Assembly (NCBI RefSeq): GCF_019263805.1 | Contig: NZ_CP079195.1 | Coordinates: 3,211,001-3,275,000 of the forward strand | Length of the DNA stretch: 64,000 nucleotides | Reading direction: 5' to 3' | Origin: Polaribacter sp. NJDZ03 | GTDB lineage: Bacteria; Bacteroidota; Bacteroidia; Flavobacteriales; Flavobacteriaceae | In this document: positions 29,639-37,501 of the stretch, in pieces | Numbering within the stretch: the stretch's first letter is position 1 | Layout: each line of letters begins with the position of its first letter | Position numbers and translations under genes: made by a program | Notes under the pieces: model-generated | What the model was told of the DNA's origin: nothing | The model's database searches: none | What the model saw: only the letters and a program-made list of their open reading frames with translations

Positions 29639-29728
29639 GTTTATTATAGCGGTTAATCTTTTTTAGGTTAAACTCTTTTTAGAAGAAAAGAGTTTTTAAA
29701 ATTATTATTTATATTTAATCTAAATAAG

Positions 29729-29760
29729 TTTTGTGTATCTGGTTTTGAGTTTTATATTTG
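29729..29760 (+). promoter_or_regulatory. consensus Bacteroidetes promoter of the PepSY gene
   Basis: TTTTG (29729-29733), exactly 19 bases, then TATATTTG (29753-29760). This is a textbook match to the -33/-7 pattern of the Bacteroidetes primary sigma factor. The start site should fall near 29766, giving a leader of about 48 bases. Confidence 0.75.
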
Positions 29761-29813
29761 CGTTTTTATTTAAAATAAAATAAGTAACTCATTTTTGTAC
29801 ACAACCTTTAATA

Positions 29814-30947
29814 ATGAAAAAAACAACTCGGTATTCTTTTAGAAAGCTTATAAACGATATTCATTTATGGTTGGGTTTGGCTAGTGGAATTATTTTATTT
29901 TTAGTGTGTATAAGCGGAACAATTTTAACTTTTTATCATGAAATAAAAGATTTTTTTGCTGATGATTTTAGTATTGAAAAAACAGCAAATAAAGAGACGG
30001 TAAGCGCTTTAGTAACCACCTTAAAAGTTGCTGAAATAGGTTTTGTAGCCGGGGTAACTATTGCTGCAGACCCAAAGAAACCGTATGTTTTTAATGTAAA
30101 AAAAAATCTAAAAGAGAGGCGTGGTTCTAGGGTGTTGGTCAACCCTTTTTCTAGTGAAATAATAACATTAAAAAAAACAAGTGCAGATGCATTTTTAGCA
30201 ACAACATTTAAATTACATAGATGGCTTTTGTTGGATGCTAAAATAGGAAGGCCTATTGTAGGTGTTGCTACCATTATCTTTTTAATTATTTCATTTTCTG
30301 GTATTTATTTATGGTTTCCTAAAAAGCTAAAATGGCGAAATATAAAACAAGGTTTTAAAATTAAAACCAAGGCCAATTGGAAACGTATAAATTACGATTT
30401 ACATAATACATTAGGCTTCTACACATGTATATTTATTATAATTATGGGTATTACTGGCTTGTGTTGGTCTTTTGAAGGTTATAAAGATGGTTTGGGAAAT
30501 TTAATAGGAACTCAAATTTTTAACCGTTCTAGTCCAGAGTTTCTTATAGAAAATACCCCAAGTAATAAAGTGATTTCGGTTGATGAAGCAATTTTAATAG
30601 CCAATAAAACTCTTGATTATAAAGGAGATTTATCAGTAACCTTTCCTAGTGAAAAAAAGAATTACTATCGCTTTAGTAAAACGAATGATGCTAACTTTTC
30701 TCCGGTAACATCAGACCTATTATTTGTTGCGCAGTATGGAGAAGTTTTAGCGGTAGATTATTTTAAAGACAACCCCTTAAATGTACAATTTGCATCGTTA
30801 ATAAAACCGATTCATACCGGAGAGATTTATGGTCTGTTTTCTAAAATAATTTATTTTTTTGTGTGTTTAATCGCTACAAGTTTACCTGTTACAGGTACTA
30901 TTATTTGGATAAATAAATTAAAGAAATCAAAAAAGGAAAAGGTATAA
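29814..30947 (+). CDS. PepSY-domain inner-membrane protein
   Basis: 377 residues of the PepSY-associated transmembrane family. Four membrane spans are visible: about 18-40 (WLGLASGIILFLVCISGTIL), about 143-165 (IVGVATIIFLIISFSGIYLWF), about 197-220 (LGFYTCIFIIIMGITGLCWSF) and about 345-368 (IIYFFVCLIATSLPVTGTIIW). PepSY-like periplasmic parts lie between them. HDLHNTLGFY-type histidines next to the spans (HLW, HRW, DLHN) are conserved in this family and may bind haem or metal. Members often accompany siderophore receptors as ferric-siderophore reductase candidates. No receptor is adjacent here, so the role remains open. Confidence 0.88.
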   Translation: MKKTTRYSFRKLINDIHLWLGLASGIILFLVCISGTILTFYHEIKDFFADDFSIEKTANKETVSALVTTLKVAEIGFVAGVTIAADPKKPYVFNVKKNLKERRGSRVLVNPFSSEIITLKKTSADAFLATTFKLHRWLLLDAKIGRPIVGVATIIFLIISFSGIYLWFPKKLKWRNIKQGFKIKTKANWKRINYDLHNTLGFYTCIFIIIMGITGLCWSFEGYKDGLGNLIGTQIFNRSSPEFLIENTPSNKVISVDEAILIANKTLDYKGDLSVTFPSEKKNYYRFSKTNDANFSPVTSDLLFVAQYGEVLAVDYFKDNPLNVQFASLIKPIHTGEIYGLFSKIIYFFVCLIATSLPVTGTIIWINKLKKSKKEKV

Positions 30948-31104
30948 CTTCGTTTTTTAACCGAGTTCAATTGTTAAAAAAAAATAATAGATTACTATCT
31001 AGAAATATTTTTAACCTTTTAAATATCATTTTTATACTTGTAATACTCATAGCTTTTTAAGAAGAAAAAGGCATAGTTAACATGTGTATTGTTTGTAAAG
31101 TAAC

Positions 31105-32469
31105 CTAAATAGTTTTAGTATTTTGTTTTTTTAAATAAGCAGCAATAATACGCTGAATATCTCTATTGTCTTTTTTTGGTTCTACAAAAAATTGATAATC
31201 TTCTGGGTTTTCTAGTTCTTCGGATTGCTGCATATCTACATAACCAAAACCTTGGTAAATACCGTCTAAAATTAAAGCAAAACCAACTTCGTTTTCAGTT
31301 CTACCGGGTTCTTTAATAACCAAGTTCTCTGCACCAATACCTACAGATTTAATAGCTTCTTTTACACGTTTATTATAATCTTCTACCGTTTCTTTATCGC
31401 AACAAATACCTTTACATTCTTTTAACTGATAATGAAAACAACTCGCAACGTTGGTTTGTAAATGACAATATTTTGGGCACAATATAAATTCTTTGCAAAG
31501 AAGTTCTAAATGATTTCTTGCTTCGGCAACAGTGTAATATTTCATCATTGGGTTGGGTACCAACTTTAAACGATTGTACGCTAAATGGATAATTCCTTTT
31601 TGGTCTTCATAAGAAAATAAACCAATAGCTTCACCGGCTCTTCTTTGTGCTCTATTAAATTTTGGATAAATGTGTTTTATTTCTGCAGATTCATGCAAGA
31701 GTGCTAATAATTCACTTCCTGTTTTTGTAAAAGAAATATCGGCAGTTTCCATGCACATGGTTTGCTCTTTTTTCTTTTTGTCATAAAAATGACTGATTAC
31801 ACGTTGCTTTATATTATTTGCTTTACCAACATAAATAATTTCTTTCTCTATGTTTTTAAAGTAATAAACGCCAAAAGTTTCTGGTAAATTATCTACAACT
31901 TTTTTGTCTAAAAGAGGAGGTAAGGTGGCTTGTCTAGATTTTGGGTTTAAAAAAGAGTTGATGGTAAAATTATCATCTCTTTCTATCAATCTTCTAAACA
32001 ATTCTGTGGTTGCTTCTGCATCTCCTTTTGCACGGTGTCTCCCATTAATAGCAATGTTTTCATGTGTACAAATATTCCCTAAACTATAAGAACTTAAACC
32101 CGGCATTATTTTTCTAGTTAAACGAACGGTACAGAGTTTTTTTCGTTTAAAATCGAAGCCTAAATTTTTAAATTCTTCGTGAATAATATTATAATCGAAG
32201 TTAACATTATGCGCAACAAAAATAGTGTCTTCTGTAATTTCGGCTACCTTTTTTGCAATTTCATAAAACTTAGGTGCATTTCTTACCATGGCATTTGTAA
32301 TACCTGTAAGATTGGTAATAAATGCAGGTATATTTTGCTCTGGGTTTACCAAAGAAGTAAACTCGTCTATGACTGTTTTACCATCAAAAACAAAAATGGA
32401 TATTTCGGTTATTTTAGAACCTTTATATCCATTTCCTGTGGTTTCTATGTCTACTACTGTATATAACAA
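31105..32469 (-). CDS. DEDDh exonuclease fused to a GIY-YIG nuclease domain
   Basis: 454 residues. Residues 1-165 are a DnaQ-type 3'-5' exonuclease (YTVVDIETTG at the N-terminus, HNVNFDYNII, HRAKGDAEATTELF). Residues about 198-275 are a UvrC-N/Cho-like GIY-YIG domain (GVYYFKN, IIYVGKANNIKQRVISHF, ELLALLHESAEIKHIYP). The C-terminal part has a Cys cluster (CPKYCHL, CKGICCD). The start codon is TTG at 32469-32467, directly after the TAA of rpe. It is the only start that keeps the catalytic DIETTG motif, which implies translational coupling. The fusion is known in other bacteria and suggests a role in nucleotide excision repair-like incision and trimming. Confidence 0.88.
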   Translation of the reverse strand: MLYTVVDIETTGNGYKGSKITEISIFVFDGKTVIDEFTSLVNPEQNIPAFITNLTGITNAMVRNAPKFYEIAKKVAEITEDTIFVAHNVNFDYNIIHEEFKNLGFDFKRKKLCTVRLTRKIMPGLSSYSLGNICTHENIAINGRHRAKGDAEATTELFRRLIERDDNFTINSFLNPKSRQATLPPLLDKKVVDNLPETFGVYYFKNIEKEIIYVGKANNIKQRVISHFYDKKKKEQTMCMETADISFTKTGSELLALLHESAEIKHIYPKFNRAQRRAGEAIGLFSYEDQKGIIHLAYNRLKLVPNPMMKYYTVAEARNHLELLCKEFILCPKYCHLQTNVASCFHYQLKECKGICCDKETVEDYNKRVKEAIKSVGIGAENLVIKEPGRTENEVGFALILDGIYQGFGYVDMQQSEELENPEDYQFFVEPKKDNRDIQRIIAAYLKKQNTKTI

Positions 32470-33126
32470 TTATTCGATTGTCTTTTTTAAGTCGGCAATA
32501 GTTTGAGTAGGGTTTTCTGCTCCAAAAACAAAACTACCAGCTACTAAAACATTTGCTCCAGCTTCAATTAATGCATTTGCATTATAAGAGGTAACTCCTC
32601 CATCAATTTCTATCAAACATTCAGATTCTGTAAAATCGATTAAGTGTTTTAATTGACTTACTTTTTTAAACGTGTTTTCTATAAATGATTGTCCGCCAAA
32701 ACCTGGGTTTACACTCATAATACATACCATATCTAAATCTTCAATTACATCTTCTAAAACGGCAATTGGTGTATGTGGGTTTAAAGCAACTCCAGCTTTC
32801 ATACCTGCAGCTTTTATTGCTTGTATGGTTCTGTGTAAATGTGTACAAGCTTCGTAATGTACTGTTAAAATATTGGTACCTAAATCTGCAAATGTTTGTA
32901 TGTACTGATCTGGGTTTACAATCATTAAATGTACATCTATTGTTTTTGTAGCATGTTTAGCAATTGCTTTTAAAACGGGCATTCCAAAAGAAATGTTAGG
33001 TACAAAAACACCGTCCATAATATCAATATGAAACCAATCTGCTTCACTATTGTTTACCATTTCTATGTCTCTTTGTAGGTTAGCAAAATCTGCTGCTAAA
33101 ATTGAAGGTGCAAGTAAATTACTCAT
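32470..33126 (-). CDS. rpe: ribulose-phosphate 3-epimerase
   Basis: 218 residues, full length. Interconverts ribulose 5-phosphate and xylulose 5-phosphate in the pentose phosphate pathway, in the cytosol. Family motifs: LAPSILAADFANL near the N-terminus, WFHIDIMDGVFVPNISFG (metal-binding His and Asp), TIDVHLMI, MSVNPGFGGQ and the phosphate-binding IEIDGGV with AGSFVFG. A promoter is visible 32 bases upstream. Its stop abuts the TTG start of the exonuclease gene, so the two form an operon. The 145-bp repeat array lies immediately 5' of its promoter. Confidence 0.97.
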   Translation of the reverse strand: MSNLLAPSILAADFANLQRDIEMVNNSEADWFHIDIMDGVFVPNISFGMPVLKAIAKHATKTIDVHLMIVNPDQYIQTFADLGTNILTVHYEACTHLHRTIQAIKAAGMKAGVALNPHTPIAVLEDVIEDLDMVCIMSVNPGFGGQSFIENTFKKVSQLKHLIDFTESECLIEIDGGVTSYNANALIEAGANVLVAGSFVFGAENPTQTIADLKKTIE

Positions 33127-33157
33127 TTATTTGTTGTTGTGTTGTTATTTTATATGG

Positions 33158-33189
33158 CAAAGGTAATTAATCGCAAGGCGATAGCCAAG
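33158..33189 (-). promoter_or_regulatory. promoter of rpe
   Basis: TACCTTTG (33165-33158 on the minus strand) fits the -7 consensus. CTTGG about 19-20 bases upstream supplies a partial -33 TTG. The leader would be about 25 bases. Confidence 0.55.
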
Positions 33190-33252
33190 GGTTTAATTTT
33201 TTGATGCTTGCCACGAAATAAAAAATAGTTATTTTGTAAGTTTTCTTCTTAT

Positions 33253-35366
33253 TCGCTAGCGCTAGTGTCTCCCGCTCTTGCGAATACAACTACTTCATGG
33301 GGTACGAGCGAGACGCTCGCACCAGCATTGGGAAAGTAAATTAAAACAGTTAGACTCCGCTAGCGAGAGCGTCCCACTCTTGCCAATACAAGCACTTCTT
33401 TGAAAGCGATCATACTATTTTTTTCTTTTTATAACTGATTCATGGTGTACGAGCGAGACGCTCGCACCAGCATTGGTAAAGTAAATTAAAATATTTAGCC
33501 TCCGCTAGCGCGAGCGTCTCGCTCGTGCCAATACAACTATTTCGTTGAAAGGGATCATACTATTTTTCTCTTTTTACAACTGATTCATGAGGTACGAGCG
33601 AGACGCTCCCACCGGCATTGGGGAAGTAAATTAAAATAGTTAGCCTCCGCTAGTGCGAGCGTCCCGCTCGTGTCAATACAACTACTTCTTTGAAAGGGAT
33701 CATATTATTTTTCTCTTTTTACAACTGATTCATGAGGTACGAGCGAGACGCTCGCACCGGCATTGGTAAAGTAAATTAAAATAGTTAGCCTCCGCTAGTG
33801 CGAGCATCCCGCTCGTGCGAATACAACTACTTCTTTGAAAGCGATCATACTATTTTTCTCTTTTTATAACTGATTCATGAGGTACGAGCGAGACGCTCGC
33901 ACCAGCATTGAGAAAGTGAATTAAAATAGTTAGCCTCCGCTAGCGAGAGCGTCCCGCTCGTGCCAGTACAACTACTTCTTTGAAAGGGATGATACTATTT
34001 TTCTCTTTTTACAACTGATTCATGAGGTACGAACGAGACGCTCGCACCGGCATTGGTAAAGTAAATTAAAATAGTTAGCCTCCGCTAGCGCTAGCATCCC
34101 GCTCTTGCCAATACAACTACTTCTTTGAAAGCGATCATACTATTTTTCTCTTTTTACAACTGATTCATGAGGTACGAGCGAGAGGCTCGCACCAGCATTG
34201 GGAAAGTAAATTAAAATAGTTAGCTTCCGCTAGCGCGAGCGTCCCGCTCTTGCCAATACAACTACTTCTTTGAAAGGGATGATACTATTTTTCTCTTTTT
34301 ACAACTGATTCATGAGGTACGAACGAGACGCTTGCACCGGCATTGGTAAAGTAAATTAAAATAGTTAGCCTCCGCTAGCGCTAGCGTCCCGATTGTGCCA
34401 ATACAACTACTTCTTTGAAAGGGATGATACTATTTTTCTCTTTTTACAACTGATTCATGAGGTACGAGCGAGACGCTCGCACCAGCATTGGGAAAGTAAA
34501 TTAAAATAGTTAGCCTCCGCTAGCGCGAGCGTCCCGCTCTTGCCAATACAACTACTTCTTTGAAAGGGATGATACTATTTTTCTCTTTTTACAACTGATT
34601 CATGAGGTACGAACGAGACGCTCGCACCGGCATTGGTAAAGTAAATTAAAATAGTTAGCCTCCGCTAGCGCTAGCATCCCGCTCTTGCCAATACAACTAC
34701 TTCTTTGAAAGGGATCATACTATTTTTCTCTTTTTACAACTGATTCATGAGGTACGAGCGAGAGGCTCGCACCAGCATTGGTAAAGTAAATTAAAATAGT
34801 TAGCTTCCGCTAGCGCGAGCGTCCCGCTCGTGCCAATACAACTACTTCTTTGAAAGGGATGATACTATTTTTCTCTTTTTACAACTGATTCATGAGGTAC
34901 GAGCGAGACGCTCGCACCAGCATTGGGAAAGTAAATTAAAATAGTTAGCCTCCGCTAGCGCGAGCGTCCCGCTCTTGCCAATACAACTACTTCTTTGAAA
35001 GGGATGATACTATTTTTCTCTTTTTACAACTGATTCATGAGGTACGAACGAGACGCTTGCACCGGCATTGGTAAAGTAAATTAAAATAGTTAGCCTCCGC
35101 TAGCGCTAGCGTCCCGATTGTGCCAATACAACTACTTCTTTGAAAGGGATGATACTATTTTTCTCTTTTTATAACTGATTCATGAGGTATGAGCGAGACG
35201 CTCGCACCAGCATTGGGAAAGTAAATTAAAATAGTTAGCTTCCGCTAGCGCGAGCGTCCCGCTCGTGCCAATACAACTACTTCTTTGAAAGCGATCATAT
35301 TATTTTTCTCTTTTTACAACTGATTCATGGGTACGAACGAGACGCTCCCACCGGCATTGGGAAAGT
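33253..35366. repeat. tandem array of a 145-bp unit with paired REP-like hairpins
   Basis: Anchors of the form GGTACGAGCG occur at 33301, 33446, 33591, 33736, 33881, 34026, 34171, 34316, 34461, 34606, 34751, 34896, 35041, 35186 and 35330. That is fourteen steps, thirteen of exactly 145 bp and the last of 144. A shortened unit precedes (33253-33300) and the fifteenth unit is cut off at about 35366. Each unit has hairpin 1 (arms GGTACGAGCG and CGCTCGCACC, loop AGA), a spacer TTAAAATAGTTAGCC, and hairpin 2 (arms GCGAGCG and CGCTCGT, loop TCC, preceded by GCTAGC). An A/T-rich linker of about 62 bp ending TGATTCATGA follows. The two hairpins are the same motif in opposite orientation, as in BIME arrays of REP sequences. 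No long reading frame is present: 145 is not a multiple of three. Confidence 0.95.
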
Positions 35367-35510
35367 TGTTTTTTTGAATTCTACCTGTTATTCCACTATT
35401 GCATCCAGACTATTGCATTCTTTGGATGCTTGCTGTTTTATACCATTAGTATTCTTACAAAAATTAAAAGGAGGTCATTGTAAAAAGGGAATAAGCTTAT
35501 AAACAAGTTT

Positions 35511-35578
35511 AGCCCTGATTGAAGTGGCATCCTTTTTTGTTTTTACAAAAAAGATATAGCGGAAAGCAGGAAATAGCT
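35511..35578 (+). ncRNA. conserved flavobacterial structured element, Flavo-1-like candidate
   Basis: The sequence AGCCCTGATTGAAGTGGCAT, a T-run, an A-run, then GATATAGCGGAAAGCAGG and AAATAGCT can fold with nested pairs. The outer pairs are AGC with GCT and CCTG with CAGG. The inner pairs are ATCCTTTTTTGT with ACAAAAAAGAT. I recall this pattern as a frequent intergenic element in flavobacterial genomes, and it may correspond to the Flavo-1 RNA family. That name is from memory and needs a covariance-model search. The strand is chosen from the recalled orientation. Confidence 0.4.
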
Positions 35579-35580
35579 TC

Positions 35581-35614
35581 AAAAAAAAACTCCCAAAAAT
35601 GAATTTGAGAGTTT
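35581..35614 (-). terminator. terminator of rpoD
   Basis: AAACTCCCAAA (35587-35597) pairs with TTTGAGAGTTT (35604-35614) with one mismatch. The T-run in the minus-strand transcript is at 35586-35581. Confidence 0.7.
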
Positions 35615-35672
35615 ATATATGCTTCACGCCTTTTACAAGCAAGAGTGAGATACCAAAAGAGGTCTGCGACTT

Positions 35673-36536
35673 CTATCCTAAGTATGTCATTAAAATTTTA
35701 GATCTAGAGGTGTGTTTTAATCTTCTAATTGCTTTTTCTTTAATTTGACGAACACGCTCACGAGTTAAATCGAAAGTTTCACCAATTTCTTCTAAAGTCA
35801 TTGGTTGGTGCTCACCTAAACCGAAGTATAATTTTACAACATCTGCCTCTCTTGGAGTAAGTGTTTCTAAGGCTCTGTTAATTTCTATTCTTAAAGATTC
35901 GTGTAATAAAACTCTATCTGGGTTTGGAGACTCACCAGAGTTTAAAACGTCATATAAGTTAGAATCTTCTCCTTCAATTAATGGTGCATCCATAGATACG
36001 TGGCGACCAGAATTTTTCATAGATTCTTTTACGTCATTCACAGTCATGTCTAATTTCTTAGCAATTTCTTCCGGACTTGGAGGTCTTTCATTTTCTTGCT
36101 CTAAGAAAGCGTACATTTTGTTAATTTTATTGATAGAACCAATTTTATTTAACGGTAAACGTACAATTCTAGATTGCTCTGCTAATGCTTGTAAGATAGA
36201 TTGACGAATCCACCAAACGGCATAGGATATAAATTTAAAACCACGCGTTTCATCAAAACGTTTTGCAGCTTTAATTAAACCTAAATTTCCTTCGTTAATT
36301 AAATCTGGTAAAGTTAATCCTTGATTTTGATATTGTTTTGCAACAGATACCACAAATCTTAAATTGGCTTTCGTTAATTTTTCTAAAGCTCTTTGGTCTC
36401 CAGCTTTAATAAGCTGTGCCAATTCTACTTCTTCATCTGCAGTAATTAAGTCTACTTTTCCTATTTCTTGTAAGTATTTATCTAACGATGCGGTTTCTCT
36501 ATTAGTAACCTGCTTGGTAATTTTAAGTTGTCTCAT
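35673..36536 (-). CDS. rpoD: primary sigma factor RpoD/SigA
   Basis: 287 residues, the usual compact length in Flavobacteriia (no long region 1.1). Directs RNA polymerase to the TTTG/TAnnTTTG promoters seen across this window. Region 1.2: [20 protein letters not shown]. Region 2: [37 protein letters not shown] and [16 protein letters not shown]. Region 3: [25 protein letters not shown]. Region 4: [17 protein letters not shown] and [22 protein letters not shown]. It is transcribed alone, with a terminator, and divergently from the ECF sigma operon. The upstream leader holds a perfect 11-bp inverted repeat. Confidence 0.97.
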   Translation of the reverse strand: MRQLKITKQVTNRETASLDKYLQEIGKVDLITADEEVELAQLIKAGDQRALEKLTKANLRFVVSVAKQYQNQGLTLPDLINEGNLGLIKAAKRFDETRGFKFISYAVWWIRQSILQALAEQSRIVRLPLNKIGSINKINKMYAFLEQENERPPSPEEIAKKLDMTVNDVKESMKNSGRHVSMDAPLIEGEDSNLYDVLNSGESPNPDRVLLHESLRIEINRALETLTPREADVVKLYFGLGEHQPMTLEEIGETFDLTRERVRQIKEKAIRRLKHTSRSKILMTYLG

Positions 36537-36575
36537 CTAATTCTCTATGACTTTTTAAAGGATTAATGTATTGCT

Positions 36576-36609
36576 ACATTTTATTATACGTTGGTATTTA
36601 ATAAAATGT
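36576..36609 (-). promoter_or_regulatory. 11-bp inverted repeat in the rpoD leader
   Basis: ACATTTTATTA (36576-36586) and TAATAAAATGT (36599-36609) are perfect complements around a 12-base loop, 40-73 bases upstream of the rpoD ATG. It could be an operator or a leader hairpin; no T-run follows, so it is not a usual terminator. Confidence 0.4.
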
Positions 36610-36738
36610 TACAAAAAGATTCATATTTTTTTTTAAAGTATATTTTTTACCATTCACCGAACTAAAATAGCAACTGAACTTTTTTTTAAAATTTAATTGT
36701 GACCTATCGAGTTTATTTGTGTCAAAATAATAACTGAA

Positions 36739-37308
36739 TTGAAAACGATAGACGTTAAAGCTTTAAGCGACGAGGATTTAATCTTTAAAATAATAGAAAC
36801 AAACAACACACAATTGTTTGCAATATTATATGATAGGTTTTCTAAAGTTGTCTATAACAAATGTTATGGTTTTTCCAAAAATAAGGAAGAAGCAGAAGAT
36901 TTAACACATGATGTTTTTATCAGGTTATTTGTAAAATTAAAGACCTTTAAAGGGAACTCTAAGTTTTCTACTTGGTTGTATTCTTTTACGTATAATTTCT
37001 GTGTAAATTATGTACAAAGAAATGATTTTAAAAAGAAAGAAAAGATTACGGTTGTTACAGATAATATACAAGATGATGATGTTTCGCAAGAAATTGATGA
37101 TTTAACTTTATTTGAGTTAAAATCTGAAAAACTAGCAAAAGCATTGTCTTTAATTGATCCAACAGAAAAGATGATTCTTTTAATGAAATATCAAGATGAT
37201 ATGACAATTAAAGAGATTCAAGATTCTTTAAACCTTGGTGAAAGTGCTGTTAAGATGAGAATTAAAAGAGCAAAACAAAAAGTTGTAAAAACGTATGAAG
37301 AGTTATAG
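36739..37308 (+). CDS. ECF-type RNA polymerase sigma factor
   Basis: 189 residues, normal for an ECF sigma factor. Region 2 at about 25-95 (LFAILYDRFSKVVYNKCYGF, AEDLTHDVFIRLFVKLKTF, FSTWLYSFTYNFCVNYVQR). Region 4 at about 130-185 (LSLIDPTEKMILLMKYQDD, MTIKEIQDSLNLGESAVKMR). The start is probably TTG at 36739: an in-frame TAA lies nine bases upstream and no ATG follows within the conserved part. It is the first gene of a tight operon with a 61-residue protein (2-base gap) and an MscS-type channel. There is no recognisable anti-sigma factor, so the 61-residue protein or the channel might take that role. Confidence 0.92.
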   Translation: MKTIDVKALSDEDLIFKIIETNNTQLFAILYDRFSKVVYNKCYGFSKNKEEAEDLTHDVFIRLFVKLKTFKGNSKFSTWLYSFTYNFCVNYVQRNDFKKKEKITVVTDNIQDDDVSQEIDDLTLFELKSEKLAKALSLIDPTEKMILLMKYQDDMTIKEIQDSLNLGESAVKMRIKRAKQKVVKTYEEL

Positions 37309-37310
37309 TT

Positions 37311-37496
37311 ATGAGCAATCCTTTTAAGAGAATTATACACCACCATAGTGTGCCTAAGGTTCTAAAAGAAAAAGTACTAAGCGATATTGGGATGATTAAA
37401 TTCACCCTAGATATTGCTGATTTATTTTTAGTGAAATACCCTAAGACAATTGGAGATTTTTTGAGTAATGATAATAACTCTAATCTTAAAAGCTAA
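37311..37496 (+). CDS. 61-aa protein of unknown function
   Basis: Starts two bases after the sigma factor stop and ends five bases before the channel gene start, so it is very likely a real, translationally coupled gene. The sequence (MSNPFKRIIHHHSVPKVLKE, MIKFTLDIADLFLVKYPKTI) has no signal peptide and no clear transmembrane span. The HHH near residue 10 and the amphipathic middle part are the only visible features. I do not recognise a family. Confidence 0.75.
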   Translation: MSNPFKRIIHHHSVPKVLKEKVLSDIGMIKFTLDIADLFLVKYPKTIGDFLSNDNNSNLKS

Positions 37497-37501
37497 AAAT
37501 A

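Larger units (their letters stand above)
35367..35672. other. intergenic region between the repeat array and the end of rpoD
   Basis: No gene. It contains a small inverted repeat (GCATCC at about 35402, GGATGC at about 35424), the structured element at 35511-35578 and the rpoD terminator at 35581-35614. Confidence 0.6.

Noticed and set aside
33253..35366. CRISPR array
   Set aside because: The whole 145-bp unit is conserved, with no alternating short repeat and unique spacers, and no cas genes are present.
33253..35366. Repeat-protein gene in the 145-bp array
   Set aside because: The period is not a multiple of three and all six frames are interrupted within each or every few units.
35673..37308. 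Two sigma factors as a phage or plasmid signature
   Set aside because: One is the normal primary sigma factor, the other an ordinary ECF factor; no phage, integrase or att-like sequence is nearby.
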